From positions 1-64,000 of the forward strand of contig NZ_JAMQKB010000013.1 in the NCBI RefSeq assembly GCF_028416575.1: DNA of 64,000 bases, given 5' to 3'. The notes beneath the pieces are model-generated. The model was not told the DNA's origin. It did not search any database and saw only the letters and a list, made by a program, of their open reading frames with translations. The stretch is from Terrihalobacillus insolitus (lineage in GTDB: Bacteria; Bacillota; Bacilli; Bacillales; Amphibacillaceae). Position numbers and translations under genes: made by a program. Shown piece by piece: positions 56,021 to 64,000 of the stretch. Each line of letters opens with the position of its first letter. The first letter of the stretch is position 1.

Positions 56021-57148
56021 ATGGTAGAAGTAAATAAGGATCGTATCGTAAATGAGTTTATGGAGTTGGTACAAATTGACTCTGAAACAAAGTATGAGAA
56101 AGAAATAGCGGCTGTGCTTAAGAAAAAGTTTCAAAAACTTGGACTTGAAGTAGTTGAAGATGATAGTCAAGCTAAGACTGGTCATGGGGCAGGAAATTTA
56201 ATATGCACATTAAAAGGGAATAAAGCAGAGGTAGACCCTATTTATTTCACTTCCCATATGGATACGGTTGTGCCAGGTAAGGGGATAAAACCATCCATAA
56301 AAGACGGGTATATCGTTAGTGATGGAACTACCATTCTCGGTGCAGATGATAAGGCTGGATTAGCTGCTATTTTAGAATCTATCCGACTTCTTCAGGAAAA
56401 TAAACTAGAGCATGGAGATATCCAATTTGTTATTACAGCTGGAGAAGAATCAGGACTTGTCGGTGCTAAATCATTGGATCGTACGCACTTAAAGGCGAAA
56501 TTTGGCTATGCAATCGACAGTAACGGTAAAGTGGGAGATATTATTGTTGCTGCCCCGACCCAAGCTAAAGTGAAGGCCGTTGTAAAGGGAAAGACAGCCC
56601 ATGCTGGAGTTGCACCTGAAACAGGCATTTCAGCGATCACACTTGCAGCAAAAGCAATCGCAAAGATGCCGCTCGGCCGAATTGACAAGGAAACAACCGC
56701 CAACATAGGTCGTTTCGAGGGTGGCACCCAAACCAATATTGTGTGTGATTATGTGGAAATTTTGGCAGAAGCACGTTCACTTGTTCCAGAAAAAATGGAA
56801 GAGCAAGTTAAAAAAATGAGTAGTGCTTTTGAGAAAACGGCGGAGGAGATGGGTGGATCCGTTGATTTAGATGTTTCGATCATGTACCCAGGTTATAAAC
56901 AGGAAGCAGGGGACAAAGTAGTAGAAGTGGCTAGACAGGCAGCAAAAATAATTGGCAGGGATAGTGAGTTGGTGCAAAGTGGTGGTGGAAGTGATGCAAA
57001 TGTAATTGCAGGATTTGGAATTCCGACGGTTAATTTAGCTGTTGGCTATGAAGAAATCCACACGACCAATGAGCGGATTCCGATTGCAGAGCTTGTAAAA
57101 ATAGCCGAACTTATCACTATGATCACGCAAGAGGTGGCAAATAACTAA
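56021..57148 (+). CDS. yqjE: M20-family tripeptidase-like peptidase YqjE
   Basis: This 375-residue zinc peptidase of the PepT/T-like family has metal ligands in SHMDTVVPGKG and LGADDKAGLAAILE, the general base in TAGEESGLVGAKS, and a dimerisation domain at about 180-290. The ligand histidine appears in VGYEEIHTTNERI. ATG 56021 follows AGGGAGG; an earlier in-frame start (55994) lacks a site. It follows the carboxyltransferase by 50 bases. Confidence 0.9.
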   Translation: MVEVNKDRIVNEFMELVQIDSETKYEKEIAAVLKKKFQKLGLEVVEDDSQAKTGHGAGNLICTLKGNKAEVDPIYFTSHMDTVVPGKGIKPSIKDGYIVSDGTTILGADDKAGLAAILESIRLLQENKLEHGDIQFVITAGEESGLVGAKSLDRTHLKAKFGYAIDSNGKVGDIIVAAPTQAKVKAVVKGKTAHAGVAPETGISAITLAAKAIAKMPLGRIDKETTANIGRFEGGTQTNIVCDYVEILAEARSLVPEKMEEQVKKMSSAFEKTAEEMGGSVDLDVSIMYPGYKQEAGDKVVEVARQAAKIIGRDSELVQSGGGSDANVIAGFGIPTVNLAVGYEEIHTTNERIPIAELVKIAELITMITQEVANN

Positions 57149-57157
57149 GTGCTTATA

Positions 57158-57201
57158 TCCTTCACGTTCCAACGTTAAAGTTGGAGGGTGAGGGATTTTT
57201 T
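57158..57201 (+). terminator. Terminator after yqjE
   Basis: CCTTCAC-GTT-CCAAC and GTTGG-AG-GGTGAGGG pair with one internal loop, followed by ATTTTTTAT. Confidence 0.8.
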
Positions 57202-57266
57202 ATATAGGAAGTCTGCAATCTATAAAAAGCTAGGCCAACAGTCTTTGTTAACGCATAAACGATCGG

Positions 57267-57473
57267 TCATTTTTCCGCTCCGTCCTTCATGTCTTTTGTA
57301 TAATCAATTACATACATAGAAATGGAAATAACGCCCAACCAAAAGAAATAAAGAGGCGTTGGAGTCATATAATTGGCGATTATGATATTTCCAATTATAG
57401 AAACAATCAATAAAAAGATAGCTATATATCCCACTTTAGAGGTTGGTAATAATTTCCTTAAGTGATTTTTCAC
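57267..57473 (-). CDS. Small two-helix membrane protein of unknown function
   Basis: This 68-residue protein has a basic N-terminus (VKNHLRKLLPTSK), two transmembrane helices (about residues 14-33 and 40-58) and a charged tail (DYTKDMKDGAEK). I do not recognise the family. GTG 57473 follows AAGGGAG by eight bases on the minus strand; an earlier GTG at 57482 overlaps that site. It stands alone between yqjE and the polymerase gene. Confidence 0.6.
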   Translation of the reverse strand: MKNHLRKLLPTSKVGYIAIFLLIVSIIGNIIIANYMTPTPLYFFWLGVISISMYVIDYTKDMKDGAEK

Positions 57474-57670
57474 TCTTTCCACTCCCTTTAATCAATCTAT
57501 CATTTCCTCTATTGTATTCACTCGTTATTTTTGTGTGAATATCTATTAATCTAACGTACCACAAAATACCTATGATTGAAACGCTAAAGGTAGTGATGGT
57601 ACGAATTTAGTTTGCCGACCCACTATGCTATAATTAGAAATCATAACCGTTAAAGTAAGGAGATTAACTT

Positions 57671-58918
57671 ATGGAAAGCTGGTATCCAAAAAAGGGACGA
57701 GTCATCTTTCACGTGGATATGAATAGTTTCTATGCCTCTGTTGAAATGGCTTATAATACCAAGTTAAAAGGAAAACCAGTAGCAATAGCAGGGAATCCTG
57801 AGGAAAGAAAAGGGATTATTGTGACGAGTAGCTATGAAGCTCGGAAAAAAGGGATTCGGACTACGATGCCACTTTGGGAGGCTAGGAAATTATGCCCAGA
57901 GTTAATAGTTTTGCGGCCTAACTTTGACAAATATCGAATGGCTTCAAAAGCGATGTTTACCATATTATCCGATATAACCCCTTTTGTTCAACCGGTTTCC
58001 ATTGATGAAGGCTACATGGATATTACAGAATGTGAGAATCAAGGCTCTCCGCTAGAAATAGCAGACCGAATCCAAACAAGAATTTTGGAGGAGCTAGACC
58101 TTCCATGTAGTATTGGAATTGCGCCAAATAAATTTTTAGCTAAAATGGCTTCTGACATGAAAAAACCGATGGGAATTACCGTCTTAAGAAAACGAAATCT
58201 ATCTACTAAACTTTGGCCTTTACCCATTGAAGAAATGTATGGAGTAGGGAAAAAAACGGCAGCCAAATTGTACGAAATGAATGTTTATACAATTGAAGAT
58301 CTAGTATCTGCTGATAGCTATCAATTAAAGCGAGTGCTTGGAATAAATGGGGAACGGCTTCAAAATCGGGCAAAAGGAATAGACCCTAGTCCTGTCGATC
58401 CAGAAGCGGTTCATGAATTTAAAAGTATAGGTAGTTCAGAAACGTTACCCCAGGACACAACAGATGAATTAGAAATAAAAAAACTTTTTCGTCAGTTGGC
58501 AAGAAATGTGGAGCGAAGACTGAAGAGAAAGCAATCAGTTGGTCAGAGTGTGCAAATAACGATTCGGTATGATAATCGCAAAACGATTACAAGAAGTAGG
58601 AAGCTACCTAACTATATTGAAAACGAAGATGATATTATGGGAGTTAGCTTCGATTTGTTCGAGCGGAATTGGAATCAGCAACCGATACGATTACTCGGGA
58701 TTACGGTTCAAGATATTGAAGAAAAACAGGATGTGGCTCAACAATTGAACTTGTTTACATATGAGAAGGAGGCAGAACGGGAAAAACTTTATCAAGCGAT
58801 TGAGCACCTTACTGATAAATATGGGAAAAATCCTTTTATAAAGCCAAAGGGAATAGAGCAAGAGAACCAACCGCGAACCAGCTTTCAAAAGGATTTTCTA
58901 GATGACTATAAACAATGA
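57671..58918 (+). CDS. dinB: Y-family DNA polymerase IV
   Basis: This 415-residue translesion polymerase has the catalytic motifs FHVDMNSFYASVEMAYN and VSIDEGYMDIT, the region SYEARKKGIRTTMPLWEA, and helix-hairpin-helix YGVGKKTAAKL. The C-terminal little-finger domain follows, and near residue 358 a QLNLF peptide resembles a beta-clamp-binding motif. It corresponds to YqjH/PolY1 of B. subtilis. AAGGAG precedes the ATG. Confidence 0.94.
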   Translation: MESWYPKKGRVIFHVDMNSFYASVEMAYNTKLKGKPVAIAGNPEERKGIIVTSSYEARKKGIRTTMPLWEARKLCPELIVLRPNFDKYRMASKAMFTILSDITPFVQPVSIDEGYMDITECENQGSPLEIADRIQTRILEELDLPCSIGIAPNKFLAKMASDMKKPMGITVLRKRNLSTKLWPLPIEEMYGVGKKTAAKLYEMNVYTIEDLVSADSYQLKRVLGINGERLQNRAKGIDPSPVDPEAVHEFKSIGSSETLPQDTTDELEIKKLFRQLARNVERRLKRKQSVGQSVQITIRYDNRKTITRSRKLPNYIENEDDIMGVSFDLFERNWNQQPIRLLGITVQDIEEKQDVAQQLNLFTYEKEAEREKLYQAIEHLTDKYGKNPFIKPKGIEQENQPRTSFQKDFLDDYKQ

Positions 58919-58981
58919 TGCCCTTTAAAAAATAGGCATCCCGGGACATTCAGCGGAGAGTTGTCATCGCAAAGTGATTAT

Positions 58982-59017
58982 AAACAATGATGCCCCTTAA
59001 AAAAGGCATCATTGTTT
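58982..59017. terminator. Bidirectional terminator between dinB and rnz
   Basis: AAACAATGATGCC and GGCATCATTGTTT form a perfect 13-bp stem around a ten-base loop. A partial duplicate of its left arm plus a shorter stem lies at 58907-58942. The two genes converge here. Confidence 0.75.
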
Positions 59018-59943
59018 CATCCTTTGCGCGGGATATCGACTTGAAGAAAGTCGCGGGCAAGAGTAGTATTTTGAAATATGGTTTGTGCTTCATTTAGTAA
59101 CTTTCCCTCGCCTTCTTCTTGATAACGAGAAGAAAAGTGGGTCAAGATAAGGTGTTTCACCTTAGATTGTTGTGCAAGTGTGGCCGCCTGTTCTGCTGTT
59201 GAATGGTGGTACGGGTAGGCAAGTGCTTCATCCTCTTTACAAAACGTGGCTTCATGAACGAGTACGTCAGAGCCTTCCACAAAGGAACAAAGATCAGGTT
59301 TATATCGCGTATCTCCAAGGATGGTAGTTACTCTACCAGGTTTAGCTGGACCAGTATAGTCTTCACCATGAATTATTTTTCCGTTTTCAAGTGTAATCGT
59401 TTTTTGTTGTTTAATCTGTTGATAAATTGGGCCAGGTTCAATACCATTTTGCTTTAGCTTGTCTACAAGAAGTTCTCCTGGAAGATCTTTTTCAATTATT
59501 TGGTATCCGTAGCTTTGGATGCCATGATCTAGTAGCTGACACGTAACAGTGAATTGGAAATCCTCAAAAATAACACCCGGTTCAACCTCTATTATTTCTA
59601 GCTGATAAGGGAGGTGCGTATCGCTTACCGAAAGACTGGTTTCAACAAAGTTTTTCAACCCGCGTGGACCATAAAGTTTCAAGGCTGTCTCCCCGCCTTG
59701 AAACGATCTGCTGCTCAACAGACCTGGTAGCCCATAAATATGATCACCGTGTAAATGTGTAATGAATATTTTTTCAATTCGTCTCGGTCGAATGGATGTC
59801 TTAAGAATTTGATGCTGTGTCGCTTCCCCACAGTCAAATATCCATATACTACCACGCTCTTGAAGCATTTGTAGTGCGATCGAGGTTACATTTCTTCGCT
59901 TAGAAGGTAGCCCTGAACCAGTACCTAAAAAGAAAAGTTCCAT
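59017..59943 (-). CDS. rnz: Ribonuclease Z
   Basis: This 308-residue metallo-beta-lactamase endonuclease trims tRNA 3' ends. It has the start [18 protein letters not shown], the metal motif [14 protein letters not shown], the flexible arm between about residues 145 and 205, GDTRYKPD and [13 protein letters not shown] 59943 is chosen for eight-base spacing to AAAGGAG; ATG 59946 is equally in frame. It lies 28 bases after namA on the same strand, so the two are probably co-transcribed. Confidence 0.95.
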   Translation of the reverse strand: MELFFLGTGSGLPSKRRNVTSIALQMLQERGSIWIFDCGEATQHQILKTSIRPRRIEKIFITHLHGDHIYGLPGLLSSRSFQGGETALKLYGPRGLKNFVETSLSVSDTHLPYQLEIIEVEPGVIFEDFQFTVTCQLLDHGIQSYGYQIIEKDLPGELLVDKLKQNGIEPGPIYQQIKQQKTITLENGKIIHGEDYTGPAKPGRVTTILGDTRYKPDLCSFVEGSDVLVHEATFCKEDEALAYPYHHSTAEQAATLAQQSKVKHLILTHFSSRYQEEGEGKLLNEAQTIFQNTTLARDFLQVDIPRKG

Positions 59944-59971
59944 CATTTCATCTCCTTTAGGACGACAGGCA

Positions 59972-60991
59972 TTATTGCCAACCACGACGATATTGCGTTA
60001 TGGATTCTAGTGAATACCCTAGTTCGTCAGCAGCATATTTGGCCCAATATGGGTTTCTTAATAACGCTCTAGCAAGGAAAACGAGGTCAGCTCGCTCATT
60101 TTGTATTATTTCTTCGGCCTGGATTCCACTCGTTATAAGACCAACTGCACCTGTCGCAATCTCGACTTCCTTTTTGATCTTCTCCGCTCTCGGAAGCTGA
60201 TAGCCCGGGAAAGGTGTTATTTTTGCCGGAACGACTCCACCAGAACTACAGTCAATCAAATCTATTCCTTGTTTTTTCATTTCAAATGAAAAATAAACAA
60301 AATCTTCCACGCTATTTCCATTCTCGTCATATTCATTGGCAGAAATACGGACAAAAATTGGACCATCCCATTCTATTTTAACAGCATCAATTATTTCGGA
60401 TAGGATTCGATAGCGGTTGACACGGGAGCCCCCATATTCATCGTCTCGCTTATTCGTTAACGGGGACAGAAATTGGTTGATTAAATAGCCGTGAGCCCCG
60501 TGTAACTCAATAATATCAAACCCTGCTTCATTTGCTCGTTTTGCCCCTAATTGAAAGGCTTTTATCGTATCGTTTATGTCTTCTTTTGTCATTGCAGTTG
60601 GTGTTTTATAGGTTTCATTAAACGCTAGTGCGCTCGGGGCAAATGTTTCTTCTTCCAACACTGCTTTTCTTCCAGCATGTGCAAGTTGTATCCCACTTTT
60701 TGCATCATGTGCATGGACACGGTCTGATATAGCCTTAAGTCCTTCTATTTGTGAATCATTCCAAATTCCTAAATCTTTTGAAGATATTCTTCCTGATGAT
60801 TGTACCGCAGTGGCTTCTACCATCACCAGTCCAATTTGCCCGGCAGCTCTGCTTTCATAATGGGCAACATGAAAGGGCTGAACCGTCCCATCTTCCTGCT
60901 CAGACGAATACATACACATGGGAGACATTACAATTCTATTTTTTAAAGTAACCTCTTTAAAGGTGATAGGTGAAAATAATTTTGCTGTCAT
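59972..60991 (-). CDS. namA: Old yellow enzyme NADPH dehydrogenase (YqjM)
   Basis: This 339-residue FMN-dependent ene-reductase belongs to the YqjM class. The redox-tuning Cys26 is in MSPMCMYSS, the substrate-binding pair HGAH is in [18 protein letters not shown], and the C-terminal arginine finger R336 is in [16 protein letters not shown] is also present. GGAGGG precedes its ATG on the minus strand. It lies next to rnz, as in B. subtilis. Confidence 0.95.
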   Translation of the reverse strand: MTAKLFSPITFKEVTLKNRIVMSPMCMYSSEQEDGTVQPFHVAHYESRAAGQIGLVMVEATAVQSSGRISSKDLGIWNDSQIEGLKAISDRVHAHDAKSGIQLAHAGRKAVLEEETFAPSALAFNETYKTPTAMTKEDINDTIKAFQLGAKRANEAGFDIIELHGAHGYLINQFLSPLTNKRDDEYGGSRVNRYRILSEIIDAVKIEWDGPIFVRISANEYDENGNSVEDFVYFSFEMKKQGIDLIDCSSGGVVPAKITPFPGYQLPRAEKIKKEVEIATGAVGLITSGIQAEEIIQNERADLVFLARALLRNPYWAKYAADELGYSLESITQYRRGWQ

Positions 60992-61041
60992 ACATAAAAC
61001 CCTCCAGTTTTAATCTGTTTTCTTTTATCTAGCCAATAGGT

Positions 61042-61785
61042 CTAATTCATAGTTTGCGAATATAATTTACGCTGTTTAAGTGCAAGGTTGGGGACATCTG
61101 TAATAATTCCATCCGTTTGTAATTTGAAGCAACGGGCTAGTTGTGCTTCTCGGTTTACGGTATACACGCGAATAGCTAAATTGTTTTGCTGACATTGATT
61201 CACTAATTTTTGAGTTAATAATCGATATTTAATATGTACGGAAGTTGCACCAAGTTCCTTCACAAAGGAAACCATGTCCCGTGTTTTATTTGATGTTAAA
61301 AATGCTGTAGGAATGGCTTTATCGATTTTTTTCATTCTTTGAATGCTTTCCGGATTGAAACTAGAAAGAACCGTCCGATCTAACACGTTGTGGGCAACCA
61401 GCATATCGTATACAATGGATTCTAAGTTCTTGTATTCCATTATATTATTTTTTAGCTCAATATTTAACTTTAACGACTTATCCTTCACCCAATTTAGGAA
61501 GTGAGCTAAAGAAGGGATGTGTGCACCCTCAAACTTTTCTGAAAACCATGTGCCAGCATCCAGCTTTTGGATTTCTTCATATGTATAATCTTGTACAAAA
61601 CCCGTTCCATTTGTAGTACGACGAACATTTTCATCATGGATTAAAACAGGCACACCATCCTTCGTTAGCTGTACATCTGTTTCAATCCCATCTGCACCCA
61701 TTTGGTATGCAATTTCAAACGCTGGAAATGTATTTTCAGGAGCTCGTTTACTTGCACCTCGGTGCGCGTAGATTAATGTTTTCAA
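61042..61785 (-). CDS. Glycerophosphodiester phosphodiesterase
   Basis: This 247-residue GDPD-family TIM barrel hydrolyses glycerophosphodiesters to glycerol-3-phosphate and alcohols. Catalytic motifs are AHRGASKRAPENTF (His, Arg, Glu), GADGIETDVQLTKDGVPVLIHD (Glu, Asp, His) and LKLNIELKN. There is no signal peptide, so it is cytoplasmic, of the UgpQ type. It precedes namA on the same strand by 50 bases. Confidence 0.93.
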   Translation of the reverse strand: MKTLIYAHRGASKRAPENTFPAFEIAYQMGADGIETDVQLTKDGVPVLIHDENVRRTTNGTGFVQDYTYEEIQKLDAGTWFSEKFEGAHIPSLAHFLNWVKDKSLKLNIELKNNIMEYKNLESIVYDMLVAHNVLDRTVLSSFNPESIQRMKKIDKAIPTAFLTSNKTRDMVSFVKELGATSVHIKYRLLTQKLVNQCQQNNLAIRVYTVNREAQLARCFKLQTDGIITDVPNLALKQRKLYSQTMN

Positions 61786-61853
61786 GTGGTTTCACCTCTT
61801 TATTAGCAGTTTATGCAAAACTACCTATCCTTCATGATTGTGGTTCAATTATA

Positions 61854-62191
61854 GAGGATGTTCAAAAAGTCACCAAATGATAAGCTGCGCATCTCGGGCC
61901 CACACGATGTGGGTCATACAGGCGTTGCCACAGGACGTGGCGGTCTTAGCCTGTATTCCTTAAATGGCTTGTTTTTCCGTTCCTTGGAAAAGAAACCCGC
62001 TTTTCCTGCGTGCGAAGTATATTCAGGGAAGCATTCCTTTTGCTCACGTATTAAAAGCATATCCTTAGAAAAAGAAGAACACTTTTTCTTCGTGCGAGGT
62101 AATGCTTTCGAAGCAACAAGCTTTCGCTGCGCTACTCAAAACTGCGCCGCCTCGACCTGCTTGCTTCTAATTTGTCGATTTTTTGAACACG
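61854..62191. repeat. Dispersed MITE-like repeat, copy 3, with 8-bp target duplication
   Basis: This is the longest copy. It begins GAGGATGTTCAAAAAGTCAC and ends TTTTTTGAACACG. The flanks carry an exact 8-bp direct repeat CAATTATA (61846-61853 and 62192-62199), the best evidence that the element moved as a unit. Compared with copies 1 and 2 it holds an extra structured block at about 61896-61965. The open frame over it (61858-62235) is not credible as a gene. It lies directly upstream of the RocB-like gene and may affect its expression. Confidence 0.8.
61896..61965. repeat. Structured insert nested in repeat copy 3
   Basis: About 70 bases are found in copy 3 but not in copies 1 and 2. The block contains CCCACA-CGA-TGTGGG (61899-61913). 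It also has a nested stem-loop in which ACAGGC / GCCTGT (61918-61954) encloses GCCAC / GTGGC. It is GC-richer than its surroundings and may be a separate small palindromic repeat. Confidence 0.55.
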
Positions 62192-62231
62192 CAATTATAA
62201 GAAAAAGTCAATTTGAAAGGGGCTGTTTTAG

Positions 62232-63851
62232 ATGAAAGATTGGCAATCCAAAAACCAATTAACCGATCTTTTAGTTTCACTAGTGAATTACCCAAGCATA
62301 ACTGGTAGTGAGTCGGAAAATGCCCTAGCAGAGTATTTATATTACTTACTGTCTGATAAAGAATACTTTAGAAAATATCCGCAACACGTAAAACTACACC
62401 CATTAAAGGATGGACGTCAGCTTGTTACAGCCTTGGTCAAGCAAGGGGACGTGGAAGATACAATTGTTTTGTTAAGCCACTTTGACGTCGTTGGAGTAGA
62501 GGATTATGGAACAATGCAAAATCTTGCTTTTCACCCGAGAGAATTAACGGATGAATGGTATAAAAACATCGATGAGCTGCCAGATCAAGTAAAGAAGGAT
62601 CTTGAGTCAGGAGATTGGTTGTTTGGCAGGGGAACAATGGATATGAAAGCAGGGTTAACGGTTCATTTATCTATGCTCGAAAAGGCAATGAGTGGGGAAT
62701 TTAAAGGGAATGTATTACTTGTTTCTGTGCCAGATGAAGAGGTAAACTCACTCGGTATGTTAACCGCATTACCAGTGTTACATAATTTACAAAAACAAGA
62801 AAACCTTCGCTATAAAGCCTGTTTAAATGGAGAGCCAGTTTTCAGTAAATATCCCGGAGACGACACAATCTATCTTTATACGGGCTCCATTGGTAAGACA
62901 CTACCAGGATTTCTTTGTTACGGAAAAGAAACACATGTTGGTGAACCATTTTCTGGATTGAACCCTAACTTGATGATTAGCTTCTTGGCGCAGGAGCTTG
63001 AATTAAATCAAACCTTTGCTGAAAAGGTCGGGAATGAAGTAACGCCGCCACCAATAAGTTTAATGCAACGTGATTTAAAAGAAGAATATTCTGTTCAAAC
63101 ACCAAAGGCTGCCATTGCTATGTACAATGTGTTGTATATGGAGCAAACAATTGAGGAAATCAATGATAAACTTTATCAGGCAGCCAACAGCGCAAGTGCA
63201 AGAATTTCAAGTTATTTTCATGAAAAAGTTACACATTATTCTAGGCTTGCTTCCAATTTCTCTGTCCCACAATTTCAGGTTCATGTTCTTATGTATGATC
63301 AATTGTATAGGGAAGCTGTTTCTCGACATGGAAAAGAGGAGGTGGAACGCCGGCAAAATCTGCTTATGACTCAACGTGAAAAGGGAGATCGTGAATTTTC
63401 CACACTCCTTGTTCAAGATTTGGCATCGATGTGTAAGGATCTAGCACCGATGATTGTGTTATTTTATAGTCCGCCATTTTATCCAGCTGTTTCATCTAAT
63501 GATGATCCATATATCATGAAAACAGTAGAAAAGGTAAAACAATTTGCTATCGATCAATTTGATGTTTCATTGACTGACGTGGAATATTTTCCTGGTCTCT
63601 CTGATTTAAGCTTCATTGGTCCTGTTTCGGCAAAAGGGAAGCTTTCCTCTTTAACAAAACAGATGCCACTCCTTAATAAAGGATTTGACATTCCAGAAAA
63701 TATAATGGAAGCACAATCGATGCCAATCATTAATATTGGGCCTATGGGAAAGGATCCGCACCAATGGACAGAACGCTTAGAATTGACGTACAGCTTTGAA
63801 AAGCTTCCAATTATTTTAACAAATGCCATTCATACGTTGTTTGAGGGGTAA
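62232..63851 (+). CDS. M20-family RocB-like peptidase (YqjN type)
   Basis: This 539-residue protein resembles RocB/YqjN, large members of the M20 peptidase family linked to arginine utilisation in name only. Metal-site motifs are VLLSHFDVVG, GRGTMDMKAGLTVHLSML and SVPDEEVNSLGM. The C-terminal half (FYSPPFYPAVSSNDDPYIMK; PIINIGPMGKDPHQWTERLE) is typical of the family. The substrate is unknown. GGGGCTGT is a weak ribosome site, and the repeat directly upstream separates the gene from its original promoter region. Confidence 0.88.
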   Translation: MKDWQSKNQLTDLLVSLVNYPSITGSESENALAEYLYYLLSDKEYFRKYPQHVKLHPLKDGRQLVTALVKQGDVEDTIVLLSHFDVVGVEDYGTMQNLAFHPRELTDEWYKNIDELPDQVKKDLESGDWLFGRGTMDMKAGLTVHLSMLEKAMSGEFKGNVLLVSVPDEEVNSLGMLTALPVLHNLQKQENLRYKACLNGEPVFSKYPGDDTIYLYTGSIGKTLPGFLCYGKETHVGEPFSGLNPNLMISFLAQELELNQTFAEKVGNEVTPPPISLMQRDLKEEYSVQTPKAAIAMYNVLYMEQTIEEINDKLYQAANSASARISSYFHEKVTHYSRLASNFSVPQFQVHVLMYDQLYREAVSRHGKEEVERRQNLLMTQREKGDREFSTLLVQDLASMCKDLAPMIVLFYSPPFYPAVSSNDDPYIMKTVEKVKQFAIDQFDVSLTDVEYFPGLSDLSFIGPVSAKGKLSSLTKQMPLLNKGFDIPENIMEAQSMPIINIGPMGKDPHQWTERLELTYSFEKLPIILTNAIHTLFEG

Positions 63852-63889
63852 TTTTTCAATCGTTCATGAAAGGAAAAGCGTCAAAGTGT

Positions 63890-63918
63890 ATGACAAATCC
63901 TTATAAAAAAGGTACAAT
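63890..63918 (+). promoter_or_regulatory. Probable sigma-A promoter for the gene at the right edge
   Basis: ATGACA (63890-63895) and TACAAT (63913-63918) are 17 bases apart and lie 43 bases before the next start codon. Confidence 0.6.
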
Positions 63919-63960
63919 ACGCATAGACAACTGAATGACTATTCATTTTGGAGGCTTGTA

Positions 63961-64000
63961 CATGACAGTGAAAAATAAAATGATCCATCAACTAACCGTT
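63961..64000 (+). CDS. Start of an unidentified gene, truncated by window end
   Basis: An ATG at 63961 preceded by TGGAGG nine bases upstream opens a frame (MTVKNKMIHQLTV) that runs out of the window. A good promoter lies upstream, so it is probably a real gene. The 13 codons seen do not identify it. Confidence 0.55.

Noticed and set aside
61858-62235. 125-codon open frame over repeat copy 3
   Set aside because: It is the same repeat sequence with an inserted palindromic block; no family resemblance and no ribosome site.

Overview
The window is a chromosomal segment of a low-to-moderate GC, spore-forming member of the Bacillaceae. The evidence is a complete spoIIIA operon, spoIVB and spo0A; the gene order matches the yqh-yqi-yqj region of Bacillus subtilis as I remember it. 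An OLE RNA gene with its partner oapA, a B12-dependent ribonucleotide reductase and dispersed MITE-like repeats point to a halophilic or alkaliphilic relative of Oceanobacillus/Virgibacillus, but the species cannot be named from this sequence alone.

Layout. 1-6340: nrdJ, behind a promoter carrying two NrdR boxes, is split by a 2.9-kb group II intron with a reverse transcriptase-maturase-HNH protein; repeat copies flank the locus. 6466-10657: mntR, yqhP, yqhR, aroQ, papA, efp. 10706-11357: a 650-base gap with a four-copy 52-bp tandem repeat and a sigma-E promoter. 11358-16595: spoIIIAA-AH. 16845-29420: accBC, yqhY, nusB, folD, xseAB, ispA, OLE RNA, oapA, dxs, tlyA, argR, recN, a dense largely co-directional run. 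29612-34476: spoIVB, spo0A, a LysM-CAP protein, an aspartokinase and a DUF2627 gene. 34615-44688: bkdR followed by the sigma-54-driven ptb-bcd-buk-lpdV-bkdAA-bkdAB-bkdB operon. 44700-49900: an accessory segment between bkdB and brxB holding a 3' remnant of merA, a CmtR-like ArsR regulator with a perfect palindromic operator, glsA, cfa, a probable merT relic and intact merA. 50007-57148: brxB, yqjA, a small Prli42-like gene, then methylmalonyl-CoA mutase, a B12-domain/epimerase fusion, a carboxyltransferase and a YqjE peptidase. 57267-64000: small membrane protein, Y-family polymerase, rnz, namA, glycerophosphodiesterase, a third repeat copy, a RocB-like M20 protein and the start of one more gene.

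How the parts fit. BKD and its phosphotransbutyrylase/kinase arm degrade branched-chain amino acids; the adjacent carboxyltransferase, epimerase and mutase can carry the resulting propionyl-CoA to succinyl-CoA. The mutase and NrdJ both require cobalamin. spo0A, spoIVB and spoIIIA belong to sporulation. OLE RNA and OapA form a known membrane-associated ribonucleoprotein lying among isoprenoid genes (ispA, dxs). The most notable items are the OLE/OapA locus, the intron placed directly after a conserved cysteine codon of nrdJ, the mutase-domain/epimerase fusion, the eroded mercury-resistance material, an apparent AUC start for spoIIIAF, and repeat elements with a visible 8-bp target duplication and solo ends.
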